The notes: generated from the letters alone by a model not told the origin. A stretch of DNA of 64,000 nucleotides from an uncultured Alistipes sp. (GCA_947591475.1 CANQDE010000005.1:124001-188000); one strand, 5' to 3'. Positions 1-8,345 are shown, counted from the first letter of the stretch. Made by a program: numbers and translations.

Positions 1-2
1 TC

Positions 3-326
3 GAGAAGTTCAAAATCGCCGTCATCGATACCATCTTCTCGCCCAGAAAACTGACCGCTTCGCAGGTCAAGGAGTTGCGTTACATCCCGTTCTCCGATAA
101 CAAAGAATACTATCTGGAAGCCGGCATCATCACGACCGAATCGAAAGTCGTCATTCCGGTCGTCGAGTGCCGTGCACCTTATAAAGAGTTCCTCGATACG
201 GTCGCTTTCCACCAAGAGGTCGTCAACCTGATCGACGATCAGGAGAACAACTTCAACCGTTATGCCGGAGTGAAATTCGGCTCCATGGAAGCTGGCAACA
301 ATGAAGCAGGCAACTGGGAGGATTGA
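3..326 (+). CDS. Hypothetical protein, C-terminal part (cut by window edge)
   Basis: The reading frame is open from the left edge, so the true start lies outside the window and only about 107 C-terminal residues are visible. I do not recognise the family. The visible part is soluble-looking, mixed charged and hydrophobic, with no signal peptide, no membrane segment and an Asn/Glu-rich tail. The stop lies 26 bases inside the next gene (DUF3822 protein, start 301), so the two are probably translationally coupled and form an operon with rsmD. A TTG at 75 could be proposed as a start, but the same frame continues upstream without a stop, so that is unlikely. Confidence 0.6.
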   Translation, partial: EKFKIAVIDTIFSPRKLTASQVKELRYIPFSDNKEYYLEAGIITTESKVVIPVVECRAPYKEFLDTVAFHQEVVNLIDDQENNFNRYAGVKFGSMEAGNNEAGNWED

Positions 327-921
327 TTGCCGATCCGTTACCGACAACGTGTCCATTCAACTTGCGTTGGATGGACACTCTTTTTCCATTGTCGGCGGAC
401 GGCGGGGCATCCTGCCGGAAACGGCTGTATCGGTCGAAATCTTGACCACTCGGACTTTGCTGGTTCCGGAAGAGCTATTTGCGCCCGAACATGCGGCCTC
501 GTTGCTCGCCGCCGACGGAAAGGCTCCGCTAACCGGTGAAGAAACGATCTGCACGGCTCCGCAGAACAGCGTCGTAGCCGTCATGGCCGTACCGTCGCAA
601 GCCCTGCAACAGTTGCATGAACGATTCGACGAGGAAACCTCCTTGACCTACACTACCCCGCTGCTGCTCGATCCGCATCCGGCCAAGCCGACCGTCCTCC
701 TGCAATGGATCGCCGGATACCTATATATAAAGATATATCACGCGGGGCTCCGACTGGCCGAGGTACTGCCCGCTCCGACCGACGCGGATATACGCTACGC
801 AATCGAACGCATCGGCACCGCCTTCCCTCTCAAACAATACGTCTTACGAGTTGCAGGTCGTGAGGCTCGCCGATTGGGCAAACTCGCAGGCAAACCGTTC
901 AAGCAGATCCGATGCGAATAA
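301..921 (+). CDS. DUF3822 family protein
   Basis: 206 residues. The N-terminal pattern (SIQLALDGHSFSIVGG, residues 18-33) and the position directly before rsmD are typical of the Bacteroidota-specific DUF3822 family, which is thought to have an actin/ASKHA-like fold but has no established function. No signal peptide or membrane span is seen, so it is probably cytoplasmic. The start overlaps the previous gene by 26 bases, and its end overlaps the rsmD start by 10 bases, giving a tightly coupled three-gene unit. The family call is from memory of the signature and of the conserved neighbourhood; the function is unknown. Confidence 0.75.
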   Translation: MKQATGRIDCRSVTDNVSIQLALDGHSFSIVGGRRGILPETAVSVEILTTRTLLVPEELFAPEHAASLLAADGKAPLTGEETICTAPQNSVVAVMAVPSQALQQLHERFDEETSLTYTTPLLLDPHPAKPTVLLQWIAGYLYIKIYHAGLRLAEVLPAPTDADIRYAIERIGTAFPLKQYVLRVAGREARRLGKLAGKPFKQIRCE

Positions 922-1445
922 TCAGCGGTAAATACAAAGGACGAGCTATCAACCCGCCGCACAATCTGCGGGCCCGTCCGACGACCGATTTCGCCAAAGA
1001 GAATCTGTTCAACGTGTTGAACAATCTGGTCGATTTCAAAGCCTGCGACGTGCTCGACCTCTTTGCCGGTACGGGTTCCATCAGCTACGAATTCGCCTCG
1101 CGCGGCGCACGGAGCGTTACTTCGGTCGAGCTCAATCCCGTGCATTACAATTTCATCCGTCAAACGGCCGCGCAGCTCGGTTTGGAAAACTTTTATCCGG
1201 TCAAAGCGAATGTGTTCCGTTATTTGACCGCTTGTCCGAAACAATTCGATCTGATTTTTTCGGATGCGCCCTACGATTTGCCGAACAGCGAAAATGTCAT
1301 CTCGGAGATATTCGCCCACAATCTGTTGCGGCCGGAAGGGTTGTTCATTTTCGAACATTCGAAGCGATTGGATTTTTCGGATCGGCCCGCTTTCTGGCAA
1401 TTAAGAAGTTACGGAAGCGTTCAATTTTCTTTTTTCAAAAACTGA
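912..1445 (+). CDS. rsmD: 16S rRNA (guanine(966)-N2)-methyltransferase RsmD
   Basis: 177 residues, usual length for the family. It starts with the family hallmark MRIISGKYKGR, followed by RPTTDFAKENLFN (residues 23-35). SAM-binding motif I is DLFAGTGSISYEF near residue 49. The catalytic motif IV, usually DPPY/NPPY, reads DAPY (in FSDAPYDLP, about residue 118), an atypical first Pro to Ala change. RsmD makes m2G966 in the 30S P-site region and acts on assembled small subunits. It overlaps the DUF3822 gene by 10 bases. The last gene of the operon, it is followed directly by the tRNA-Asp promoter. Confidence 0.92.
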   Translation: MRIISGKYKGRAINPPHNLRARPTTDFAKENLFNVLNNLVDFKACDVLDLFAGTGSISYEFASRGARSVTSVELNPVHYNFIRQTAAQLGLENFYPVKANVFRYLTACPKQFDLIFSDAPYDLPNSENVISEIFAHNLLRPEGLFIFEHSKRLDFSDRPAFWQLRSYGSVQFSFFKN

Positions 1446-1454
1446 AAAAAAAAG

Positions 1455-1485
1455 TTTGCAAATCAAGAAATTTGTACTACCTTTG
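1455..1485 (+). promoter_or_regulatory. Bacteroidota-type promoter for tRNA-Asp
   Basis: Exact consensus: TTTG at 1455-1458, a 19-base spacer, then TACCTTTG at 1478-1485. It lies just after the rsmD stop and about 40 bases before the mature tRNA 5' end, so it should drive tRNA-Asp. Confidence 0.8.
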
Positions 1486-1524
1486 CAAACGCAATCGGGA
1501 AAAGGGTTTCCGAAACGATAGCAA

Positions 1525-1598
1525 GGTGCGTTAGTTCAGTCGGTTAGAATACATGCCTGTCACGCATGGGGTCACGAGTTCGAGTCTCGTACGCACCG
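1525..1598 (+). tRNA. tRNA-Asp (anticodon GTC)
   Basis: Cloverleaf read by eye. The acceptor stem GGTGCGT (1525-1531) pairs with ACGCACC (1591-1597), with discriminator G at 1598. The anticodon stem CATGC/GCATG encloses loop CTGTCAC with anticodon GTC at 1559-1561. The T-arm contains GTTCGAGTC. CCA is not encoded (CAA follows the discriminator). It has its own promoter and terminator, so it is a monocistronic tRNA gene. Confidence 0.97.
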
Positions 1599-1602
1599 CA
1601 AA

Positions 1603-1656
1603 GCAAAAGAGTTTATAAATCGATCTATCGGAAGATGATTTGTAAACTCTTTTTGC
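1603..1656 (+). terminator. Intrinsic terminator of tRNA-Asp
   Basis: Long inverted repeat: GCAAAAGAGTTTA at 1603 onward pairs with TAAACTCTTTTTGC ending at 1656, with AAATC/GATTT extending the stem. The 3' arm is T-rich. It sits 5 bases after the tRNA. Confidence 0.75.
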
Positions 1657-1707
1657 ATTATACAGTCGAGCCTAAAATCGAGACCTATCATTTTCTGCGG
1701 TTTCCTG

Positions 1708-1738
1708 TTTCACTTTTTAGAAAAATTACTTACTTTTG
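1708..1738 (+). promoter_or_regulatory. Promoter for the fimbrillin/FISUMP lipoprotein gene
   Basis: TACTTTTG at 1731-1738 matches the -7 box, with TTTC 19 bases upstream (1708-1711) as an imperfect -33 box. The ATG at 1772 is 33 bases downstream. Confidence 0.6.
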
Positions 1739-1771
1739 TGTGCCTTAAGTAAATTTTATTCTCGTTTATTT

Positions 1772-3175
1772 ATGAAGCTTTTCTATCCTTTCTTATTGCT
1801 TTCAACACTTCTTACTGCAACGTGTTGTTCGGATGGACACCACGAAGCAGAGGCAACCGCTCCGGAACTCCGCATCACTCCCGACATCCGGACGAGAGCG
1901 ACCGACACGAATTTCGAAAATCAGGATGCCATCGGCGTAACCGTCCGCAAACAAGACGGAACGAACCATCTCACCAATCAGAAATTCACTTACGACGGCA
2001 GCATTTTTTCGGCCAACGGTGTACAATGGTATCCCGAAACCGAGGAAACCTCGACCGTCATCGCCTACTATCCCTATGCCGAAACCGGACAACCCAGTTC
2101 GTTCACGGTAAAAACCGACCAACGAGGCACCGGATACACGCTTTCGGATCTGTTGGGAGCCACCAAGACCGGTGTAAAACCGACTATCAACTCCGTAGAG
2201 TTGACATTCTATCATCTTCTTTCGAAAATCGACATCCAGACCATCGTTCCCGAAGGCGTTACCATCGAAGAAATCAAAATCAACGGGTTCATCCCGTCGG
2301 TCAATGCGAACATCGAAACGCAAGTCGTAGCCGTCGATGCGAACGCTACGGCGACGACGATTACCGCACACGAAATCACGGCGAACAAGACCTACGACAT
2401 CATCCTTCCGCCCCAAACCGTATCGCAGATGCAAATCAACGTTAAGACAAATACCGAGACCAGAGAGGAATTTTTCTCCAATGTAACTCTGCTCAAAGGC
2501 AAACGATACACCCTTCAGTTGAACGTCTCCGAATCGGGCGAATCCATCGACGCCAAATTCACGGGCCAAATCCAAGATTGGGGCAGCGGCGGCGTTATCG
2601 AACAGGACATGGACGAAAACAGCATCATCATTACGGAGCCAGTCAATCCGAGTGAAGGCGAAGAAGGCGATGGAGTAAATTACGGAGACGTAACCTATAA
2701 AACCCGTATCATCGCCGGAAAAGAGTGGATGGCTGAAAATCTACGCTATATACCGGAAGGTGCGATTCTCGCTACGGACTACATATATCCGGATAACAAT
2801 AAGCATCTGATTGAAACGCTGGGTCTCCTCTATCCTTATAAGACCGCAATGGCAGAAGCCGAACCCGTGTTAAACGATGCCGCAACGGTTCGCGGAATTT
2901 GTCCCGAAGGCTGGCGGCTTCCGAAAATCGACGAATTGCTCGAATTGGCTAAAATCACGGGCAGATCATTCTTCACGGAAATGGGATTTTATCTGAATGG
3001 CAACGAAAACAGCTACAATACCGAGCGCTGTTACATCATGAGTTCGACACAGGAGGATGCCGATCACGTGCAATACCTCCGAATCAATCAAACAGAAAAT
3101 AACAAACTCATTCAGTCGCGGAATCTCAAGAGCACACTCATCGCTGCATCCATTCGTTGCGTGAAAGAACAATAG
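1772..3175 (+). CDS. Fimbrillin-like lipoprotein with C-terminal FISUMP domain
   Basis: 467 residues from ATG 1772, which is preferred over an in-frame upstream TTG-type start because the signal peptide begins there and the promoter lies between. The N-terminus is a lipoprotein signal peptide (hydrophobic core, then LTATC/C-SDG). Residues about 35-290 have the fimbrillin-like pattern (IRTRATDTNF, DAIGV, YYPYAE, LLSKI, INGF), the family of Mfa/FimA-type pilins and anchors. From about residue 303 a FISUMP domain follows (GKEWMAENLRY, GICPEGWRLPKIDEL, YIMSST, IRCVKE). It is probably exported and surface-anchored. No other pilus genes are adjacent, so it is a lone gene. An adhesive surface role is inferred. 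Confidence 0.8.
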   Translation: MKLFYPFLLLSTLLTATCCSDGHHEAEATAPELRITPDIRTRATDTNFENQDAIGVTVRKQDGTNHLTNQKFTYDGSIFSANGVQWYPETEETSTVIAYYPYAETGQPSSFTVKTDQRGTGYTLSDLLGATKTGVKPTINSVELTFYHLLSKIDIQTIVPEGVTIEEIKINGFIPSVNANIETQVVAVDANATATTITAHEITANKTYDIILPPQTVSQMQINVKTNTETREEFFSNVTLLKGKRYTLQLNVSESGESIDAKFTGQIQDWGSGGVIEQDMDENSIIITEPVNPSEGEEGDGVNYGDVTYKTRIIAGKEWMAENLRYIPEGAILATDYIYPDNNKHLIETLGLLYPYKTAMAEAEPVLNDAATVRGICPEGWRLPKIDELLELAKITGRSFFTEMGFYLNGNENSYNTERCYIMSSTQEDADHVQYLRINQTENNKLIQSRNLKSTLIAASIRCVKEQ

Positions 3176-3212
3176 CACGATAAAAACTACATTCCTTGCG
3201 ACGGAACGATCC

Positions 3213-3257
3213 AATCGTCTCCTATCCGATTTTCGAATAGGAGACGATTGTTTTTTT
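3213..3257 (+). terminator. Intrinsic terminator
   Basis: Perfect 13-bp stem AATCGTCTCCTAT (3213-3225) / ATAGGAGACGATT (3237-3249), followed by G and seven T (3251-3257). It ends the lipoprotein transcript. Confidence 0.9.
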
Positions 3258-3453
3258 GCACAGATTTACATTACACAAACCTGCACAATCCGCGAAGCAT
3301 CCGCAATCCAATAGGCCTTTTTTCGCTGATCATTGCTTCTGAAATAACCGAAAAAAGCGTAATCATCCTCCGGAAACCATCGATTCTTCGCACAATCGGG
3401 TTTTGGCACACGGATTGCGTTCCCCGCTGGAAGTAAACCAAAATCAACACAAA

Positions 3454-4029
3454 ATGAGAAAAACACTCCTCTCTATCGTCCTGCTCGCTTTCGCAACGGC
3501 AGGCTTCATCGGTTGCTCGAAGTCCCGCGAATGGAATCACGAACAACGCAAAGAGATGCGCGAAGCCCTGCGCGACTACCGCCAGATGGTCTATCTCGAC
3601 GACCTTACCGATGCCGAATTCGTCCTCTTCACGGACGATGTGGCCGAAACGCTCGAAAATACCTATCCCGTCTACACGACCTTCGTCGCCATGCCGGGCA
3701 TGTCGGATACCGTCGATGTCGTTGTAGTTACGACCATCGTCGACGAACTCAACGCCGATGCGCATAACATGCGCCACATCTACCCCTACAACTACCTCGT
3801 AGCGCAAGGCGTGCTGCCCGCCGGTCTGGATCACAGCCAGCAGCGTTCGTTCTACAAATGTTTCGCCAACAAAGTGAACACCACCTACAACACCATGACG
3901 CAGTTCTTCAATGCTGTGTTGGCCGACACGACCGACCATTCACAGATTCGCCAATTAGAAAGCCAATGCGCCAACGATCTTTTCGATTGGACAATCACCG
4001 AGGTGGACATCATCGAGACCAATAACTGA
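3454..4029 (+). CDS. Hypothetical lipoprotein
   Basis: 191 residues from ATG 3454. The in-frame upstream TTG would only add a hydrophilic stretch before the signal peptide. N-terminal MRKTLLSIVLLAFATAGFIGC is a lipoprotein signal with lipobox FIGC. The mature part is acidic and probably helical (EQRKEMREALRDYRQMVYLDD), without a recognised motif. I do not know the family. It stands alone, bounded by terminators on both sides. Confidence 0.7.
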   Translation: MRKTLLSIVLLAFATAGFIGCSKSREWNHEQRKEMREALRDYRQMVYLDDLTDAEFVLFTDDVAETLENTYPVYTTFVAMPGMSDTVDVVVVTTIVDELNADAHNMRHIYPYNYLVAQGVLPAGLDHSQQRSFYKCFANKVNTTYNTMTQFFNAVLADTTDHSQIRQLESQCANDLFDWTITEVDIIETNN

Positions 4030-4049
4030 TTCGGCCCCTCCGAAATCGA

Positions 4050-4084
4050 AAAGAGCTGCCTGCGAATACAGACAGCTCTTTTTT
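4050..4084. terminator. Bidirectional terminator between convergent genes
   Basis: Stem AAGAGCTGCCTG (4051-4062) pairs, with a G-T wobble, with CAGACAGCTCTT (4069-4080). A-run before and T-run after allow function on both strands, serving the lipoprotein (+) and the lipid kinase (-). Confidence 0.8.
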
Positions 4085-4109
4085 CATTGCCGATTTTACG
4101 ATTTCCCGT

Positions 4110-5075
4110 TCATTCGCCACCGGAAACCCGGCGGAAGTCCGCGCTGACCACGATGCGAATCGCCTTGGAGACGACCGAAAATTCGAGCGGCGTTTCGCCT
4201 AAAATTTCGCCGTCGGCCTCGACCGACACTTCCGGAGAGGATTCAATTCGGATTCGGCTGCCCCGTTCTCGCAACACGTGTCGAATCCGGTAAATTCCGC
4301 CGTTGAACAGGTAACGGAACCGGAACAAGATATGCCAAAAATGCACGGGCCGAATCAACGTCAGGTCGAGCATTCCATCATCGGCAACCGCTTCGGGCAA
4401 CTGTTGAATACCGCCGCCGTTGTACTTGCAGATACCGAGGGCAATCGACAGCAACAAGTTGTTGTAAACCAGTCGATCATCGACCCACACCTTGATTCCC
4501 GTAGACTTGTAGCGGAAAAACGAACGAACCATGCACCACGTATAGCGCCAACGGCTCGTACGCCCCTTTTTCTGCAAGTGGGTCAGCTTCCGAATGACGA
4601 ACGCATCGAATCCGACGCCGGCGACATTGGCGATATAACGGCTTTGGCGGAAATGGGCCTCCTCGTACGAAACGACGCCCACGTCCTGCAAAAAGGAACG
4701 CTCTTCGCGGATGGCCCGTATCGCTTCGTCATGGCGATCGGAGATGCCGAAGGTCCGCACCCAGTCGTTCCCCGTACCGACCGCTACGACGGCCAACAGC
4801 ACCTCGTCAGGACGCACTACCTGCTGGATGAACAGTCCATTGACCACTTCGTGCAACGTACCGTCGCCGCCCACCACGATGATTTTCCGATAACCCTCTT
4901 TCACCGCCGTAACCGTCAGCTCCGTAGCATGGAACTTGTGCTCGGTGAACACCGGTTCGCACACGATCTGCGCCTCCCGCAACAGTTTGGATATTTGCGG
5001 AAAATCGTCCAACCCGCGACCGCCTCCGGCCACGGGATTGACGATGACGAACCATTTTTGCGTTGCGGATTCCAC
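4110..5075 (-). CDS. Diacylglycerol/lipid kinase family protein (YegS/DgkB type)
   Basis: 321 residues, the usual family length. Near the N-terminus is the nucleotide-binding VNPVAGGGRG motif (residues 12-21). The catalytic-domain signature VVGGDGTLHEVVNG follows at about residue 65. The C-terminal half is the beta-sandwich seen in YegS/DgkB proteins, with GVGFDA and ending in an EADGE-type motif. These are soluble or membrane-associated enzymes that phosphorylate diacylglycerol or related lipids with ATP. The exact substrate cannot be told from sequence. The start lies 3 bases after the pepD stop, so the two are cotranscribed. Confidence 0.88.
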   Translation of the reverse strand: MESATQKWFVIVNPVAGGGRGLDDFPQISKLLREAQIVCEPVFTEHKFHATELTVTAVKEGYRKIIVVGGDGTLHEVVNGLFIQQVVRPDEVLLAVVAVGTGNDWVRTFGISDRHDEAIRAIREERSFLQDVGVVSYEEAHFRQSRYIANVAGVGFDAFVIRKLTHLQKKGRTSRWRYTWCMVRSFFRYKSTGIKVWVDDRLVYNNLLLSIALGICKYNGGGIQQLPEAVADDGMLDLTLIRPVHFWHILFRFRYLFNGGIYRIRHVLRERGSRIRIESSPEVSVEADGEILGETPLEFSVVSKAIRIVVSADFRRVSGGE

Positions 5076-5078
5076 CCG

Positions 5079-6545
5079 TTACCTCTTTTCGGGGATGTTA
5101 CGTAGCGTGTGAACCAGAAAATCGTAGAACTTCGCAACCGAAGCGATTTCCACCTTCTCGTCGGGCGAGTGGGGATAAGCGATCGTCGGACCGAACGAAA
5201 TCATGTCGAGGTTCGGATAGGTCGCCCCGATGATTCCGCACTCCAATCCGGCATGAATCGCCGTAACCTGCGGCTTCTTCCCGAAAAGCGTTTCGTAGGA
5301 TGCGACCATCGCATGAAGAATCGGCGAATCCATATCGGGATTCCAGCCGTTGTAGCTGCCCGTAAGCCGAACATCGGCCCCCGCCAGCTCGAACACGGCA
5401 GCGATCGCCTCACCCAACGCCTGTTTTTCGGAATTGACCGAGCTGCGCATCAGGCACTGCAACTTCACGGTCTTGCCATTGGAGACGACCCTCGCCAGAT
5501 TGTTCGAAGTCTGCACCAGCCCGGGCATCGCCATCGACATGCGCTGCACGCCGTCGGGACAAGCCACAACGGCTTTGACCAACTTGGCGGCCACCTCGCG
5601 GGCGATCATCTGCGCAGGCGCCGGACACTTCTCCAAAGTAATGGAAATATGATCCTCGATGCCGGCAAATTCCGCTTCGACCGTCTTTTCATAAGCGGCC
5701 AACTCCGCCGCAAAAGATTCGAACGCATCGGAACGAACCAAGACGACCGCTTCGGCCTCGCGCGGAATGGCATTGCGCAAACCGCCGCCGTCGACCGAGC
5801 AGAGCAGCACCTCGCGAGCGGCAGCCGCCTCATGGAGGAACCGGAACAACAGTTTATTGGCATTGGCCCGCTGACAGACGATCTGAATTCCCGAATGACC
5901 GCCTTTCAGCCCTTTGACCGTGATGCGGGCCGCCGTATAACCGTCGGACGGAGCTGCTTCGGCAACATAATCGAAGGTCAGATTGGCATCGAGACCGCCG
6001 GCACACCCCACATAGAGTTCCCCCTCGGTCTCGGAATCGAGATTCAATAGAATATCGCCGTGCAGAAGCCCCGGCTGCAAGCCGAAGGCACCGTCCATGC
6101 CTGTCTCCTCGGTCGCCGTAAAGAGCGCCTCCAACGGGCCGTGAACCAACGTATCATCCTCCAATACGGCCAAAATCGAAGCAACGCCGATTCCGTCGTC
6201 CGCCCCGAGGGTCGTACCGTCGGCCGTAACCCATTCGCCGTCGATGTAGGCGTCGATGGGGTCTTTCGTGAAATCGAACTGTTTGTCGTTGTTCTTCTGG
6301 GGTACCATATCGAGGTGGGCCTGCAAAATCACTCCTTTGCGATGTTCCATCCCATGCGATGCCGGTTTGCGGACATAAACGTTATGAGCCGCATCCTCCT
6401 TGCATTCCAGCCCTTTCGAACGGGCGAAATCGAGGACGTATTCCCGAATCCGCTCCTCATGCGAAGAGGGTCGCGGAATGCACAGAATCTCTGCGAAATG
6501 TTTCCAAACAAGCGCCGGTCGCAGCGCAGTTAAATTCCTATCCAT
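5079..6545 (-). CDS. pepD: Cytosol non-specific dipeptidase / aminoacyl-histidine dipeptidase (M20C)
   Basis: 488 residues, matching PepD. Visible zinc-ligand motifs are LQAHLDMVP (residues 94-102), GADDGIGVA with the bridging Asp, and ATEETGMDGA with the catalytic Glu. Near the C-terminus AGLECG and SFGPTIAYPHSPDE supply the remaining ligands. It is a cytoplasmic di-zinc peptidase that releases amino acids from dipeptides, including Xaa-His. First gene of a two-gene unit with the lipid kinase. The upstream 200 bases contain repeat R1 copy 1, and no clear promoter of the TAnnTTTG type is seen on this strand. Confidence 0.95.
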   Translation of the reverse strand: MDRNLTALRPALVWKHFAEILCIPRPSSHEERIREYVLDFARSKGLECKEDAAHNVYVRKPASHGMEHRKGVILQAHLDMVPQKNNDKQFDFTKDPIDAYIDGEWVTADGTTLGADDGIGVASILAVLEDDTLVHGPLEALFTATEETGMDGAFGLQPGLLHGDILLNLDSETEGELYVGCAGGLDANLTFDYVAEAAPSDGYTAARITVKGLKGGHSGIQIVCQRANANKLLFRFLHEAAAAREVLLCSVDGGGLRNAIPREAEAVVLVRSDAFESFAAELAAYEKTVEAEFAGIEDHISITLEKCPAPAQMIAREVAAKLVKAVVACPDGVQRMSMAMPGLVQTSNNLARVVSNGKTVKLQCLMRSSVNSEKQALGEAIAAVFELAGADVRLTGSYNGWNPDMDSPILHAMVASYETLFGKKPQVTAIHAGLECGIIGATYPNLDMISFGPTIAYPHSPDEKVEIASVAKFYDFLVHTLRNIPEKR

Positions 6546-6555
6546 AAAGCACTAT

Positions 6556-6744
6556 TATTAAGGTAACTATATTCTATTTTACGCTGTCACATTGTCGTCG
6601 GTCGCGCCGCTCGCGGCGAAGCCGCGTTTGCAGATTTGACCCACCCCCAACCCCCCCCCGCCTTGGCGGGGGCTTCTGTCGAAACCCGAAAGGTCTTACG
6701 GCTTTGGATTACCGTCGGTGTAAATTGGTATCTGATCGCCTGTA
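6556..6744 (+). repeat. Dispersed repeat R1, copy 1
   Basis: Fills the gap between the pepD start and the phoH stop. Shares with copies 2-4 an ordered set of blocks: GTAACTATAT, a short GC-rich palindrome (GGCGAAGCCGCG), ATTTGACCCACCCCCAA, a CCCCCGCCTTGGCGGGGG hairpin (about 6655-6672), GCTTCTGTCG, AACCCG, CTTTGGATTACCGT and ATCGCC. It has no coding potential and no transposase nearby. Confidence 0.85.
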
Positions 6745-7734
6745 TTAATCGTTATCTGATTCTTCCGATGCTCCCCCATCGGTTTTCGTATGTCGGTCGA
6801 ATGCCTCGACGATCTCCTTCACCAGCCGATGACGCACGATGTCCCGCTTGTCGAACTCCACGATGCCGATGCCCTCCACGTCGCGCAGATACTCCATCGC
6901 CCGCACCAATCCGCTGTCGGTCTTCTTCGGGAGGTCAATCTGGGTTACGTCGCCCGTAACGATGAAACGGGCGTTGCGGCCCATGCGCGTCAAAAACATC
7001 TTGATTTGCGGCAGGGTCGTATTCTGCGCCTCATCCAGAATCACGAACGCATTGTCTAAGGTGCGGCCGCGCATATAGGCCAACGGAGCAATCTGCACCG
7101 TTCCCTCTTCCAGATATTTCGCCAGCTTGGCAGGCGGAATCATGTCGTTCAGCGCATCGTAAAGCGGTTGCAGATAGGGATCGAGCTTTCCCTTCAAGTC
7201 GCCGGGCAGGAATCCCAACTTCTCGCCGGCCTCGACCGCCGGACGGGTCAGAATGATTCGCCGAACCTGTCGTTCCTTCAAGGCCCGAACGGCCAAAGCG
7301 ATGGCCGTGTAGGTCTTTCCGGAGCCGGCCGGCCCTACGGCGAAAAGCAAATCATCCTTGTCATAGAGCTGCACCAACCGCTGCTGGTTGACCGTACGGG
7401 CCCGTACGACCGTTCCGTTGTTGCCGTAAACGATGACATCCTGTTCGGAAGCGATTTCGGGCCCGTCCGTACTCCGGCCCGCGAAACTCTGGTCGATCAC
7501 CTCGGACGAAATGTGCCCGTACTTGAGGTAATACGCCACCAAACCCTCCATGCGCCGCGCGAAACGCTCCGTCTCCGTTTCGGGTCCCGACACGCGGAGC
7601 GATGAGCCGCGCGCCACGATTTTCAACTGCGGATGCAGCGCTTCGATCCGCTCCAAATAGGCGTTCCGCGGCCCGTAAAGCTCCCGCGGGTCGACCCCTT
7701 CCAACCTGATTTCACGCCGAACCGTATCAGCCAT
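6745..7734 (-). CDS. PhoH family ATPase
   Basis: 329 residues from the ATG at 7734 (MADTVRRE). A start three codons upstream is possible, but AGGT precedes this ATG. An N-terminal KH-like/RNA-binding region (about 1-110) is followed by a PhoH-type P-loop NTPase: Walker A GPAGSGKTYTA (about residue 134) and Walker B FVILDEAQN, with the typical TRPAVEAGEKLGFLPGDL block between. PhoH-like proteins (YbeZ relatives) are cytoplasmic ATPases linked to ribosome and RNA metabolism. Last gene of the MFS-OMP-phoH unit, starting 5 bases before the OMP stop. Its own stop abuts repeat R1. Confidence 0.93.
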   Translation of the reverse strand: MADTVRREIRLEGVDPRELYGPRNAYLERIEALHPQLKIVARGSSLRVSGPETETERFARRMEGLVAYYLKYGHISSEVIDQSFAGRSTDGPEIASEQDVIVYGNNGTVVRARTVNQQRLVQLYDKDDLLFAVGPAGSGKTYTAIALAVRALKERQVRRIILTRPAVEAGEKLGFLPGDLKGKLDPYLQPLYDALNDMIPPAKLAKYLEEGTVQIAPLAYMRGRTLDNAFVILDEAQNTTLPQIKMFLTRMGRNARFIVTGDVTQIDLPKKTDSGLVRAMEYLRDVEGIGIVEFDKRDIVRHRLVKEIVEAFDRHTKTDGGASEESDND

Positions 7735-7739
7735 ACACC

Positions 7740-8345
7740 TCAAAAGATATAACCGATACTGAGCGCCACGTTGTAAGTCCGCAACTTATCCAGTTCGCTG
7801 CCATCGGGCAGCACGACATCGTGTTTGCTCCGGAACTGTCCGTTGTAACGCAAATCGACCAACATGTGGCGCATCACCACGATACCGGCGCCGATCGTAT
7901 AGGACATCGTCGGACGGATTCGTCCGAAATCCAACAAGTCGCCGCCCGATTTCCGTTTGCAATCGTTCATCACCGTAAAGACCGGTCCGGCATAAATCCG
8001 GACAGGATGCAACAGCCGCAACGAGGCCAGCACGGGCACATCGATGGAGTTGGAACGCAGGTTGAGCGACTCTCCGTCGGCCGTACGGATGCGCAACCCC
8101 TGCCGCACATAGAGAATCTGCGGCTCGACTGCCATGATCCCCACCTTGACCGCCGTCATGATACCGAGATGCCAGCCCAGTTTGTTCTTAATCGAACCGT
8201 AGTCGTCCGAAGTCGAATAATCGGGGACATTGACCCCACCGAGCACACCCCATTCCACCCGTGTGCGAGGGCGTTGCGCCGAAGCCGACAGAGCGACCAA
8301 CAGGCAGAACAGAAAAACGATCGTCTTACGCATATCCATTTTCAT
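7740..8345 (-). CDS. Outer-membrane beta-barrel protein (porin family, OmpW/OMP_b-brl-like)
   Basis: 201 residues. A type I signal peptide (MRKTIVFLFCLLVALSASAQ) is followed by alternating strands ending in an aromatic C-terminus (ALSIGYIF), the classic outer-membrane insertion signal. The pattern WGVLGGVN, WHLGIMTAV, VEPQILYVRQG is typical of the 8-strand 'outer membrane protein beta-barrel' domain common in Bacteroidota. Its start overlaps the MFS stop as ATGA (8342-8345), which supports the longer MKMDMRK start and translational coupling. Function unknown beyond being a small barrel. Confidence 0.82.
   Translation of the reverse strand: MKMDMRKTIVFLFCLLVALSASAQRPRTRVEWGVLGGVNVPDYSTSDDYGSIKNKLGWHLGIMTAVKVGIMAVEPQILYVRQGLRIRTADGESLNLRSNSIDVPVLASLRLLHPVRIYAGPVFTVMNDCKRKSGGDLLDFGRIRPTMSYTIGAGIVVMRHMLVDLRYNGQFRSKHDVVLPDGSELDKLRTYNVALSIGYIF

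Noticed and set aside
6655..6672. R1 hairpin read as an ordinary intrinsic terminator
   Set aside because: It is GC-rich with no T-run, and the same hairpin occurs within a much longer conserved repeat in different gene contexts. It may still end transcripts, but termination alone does not explain the flanking conserved blocks.
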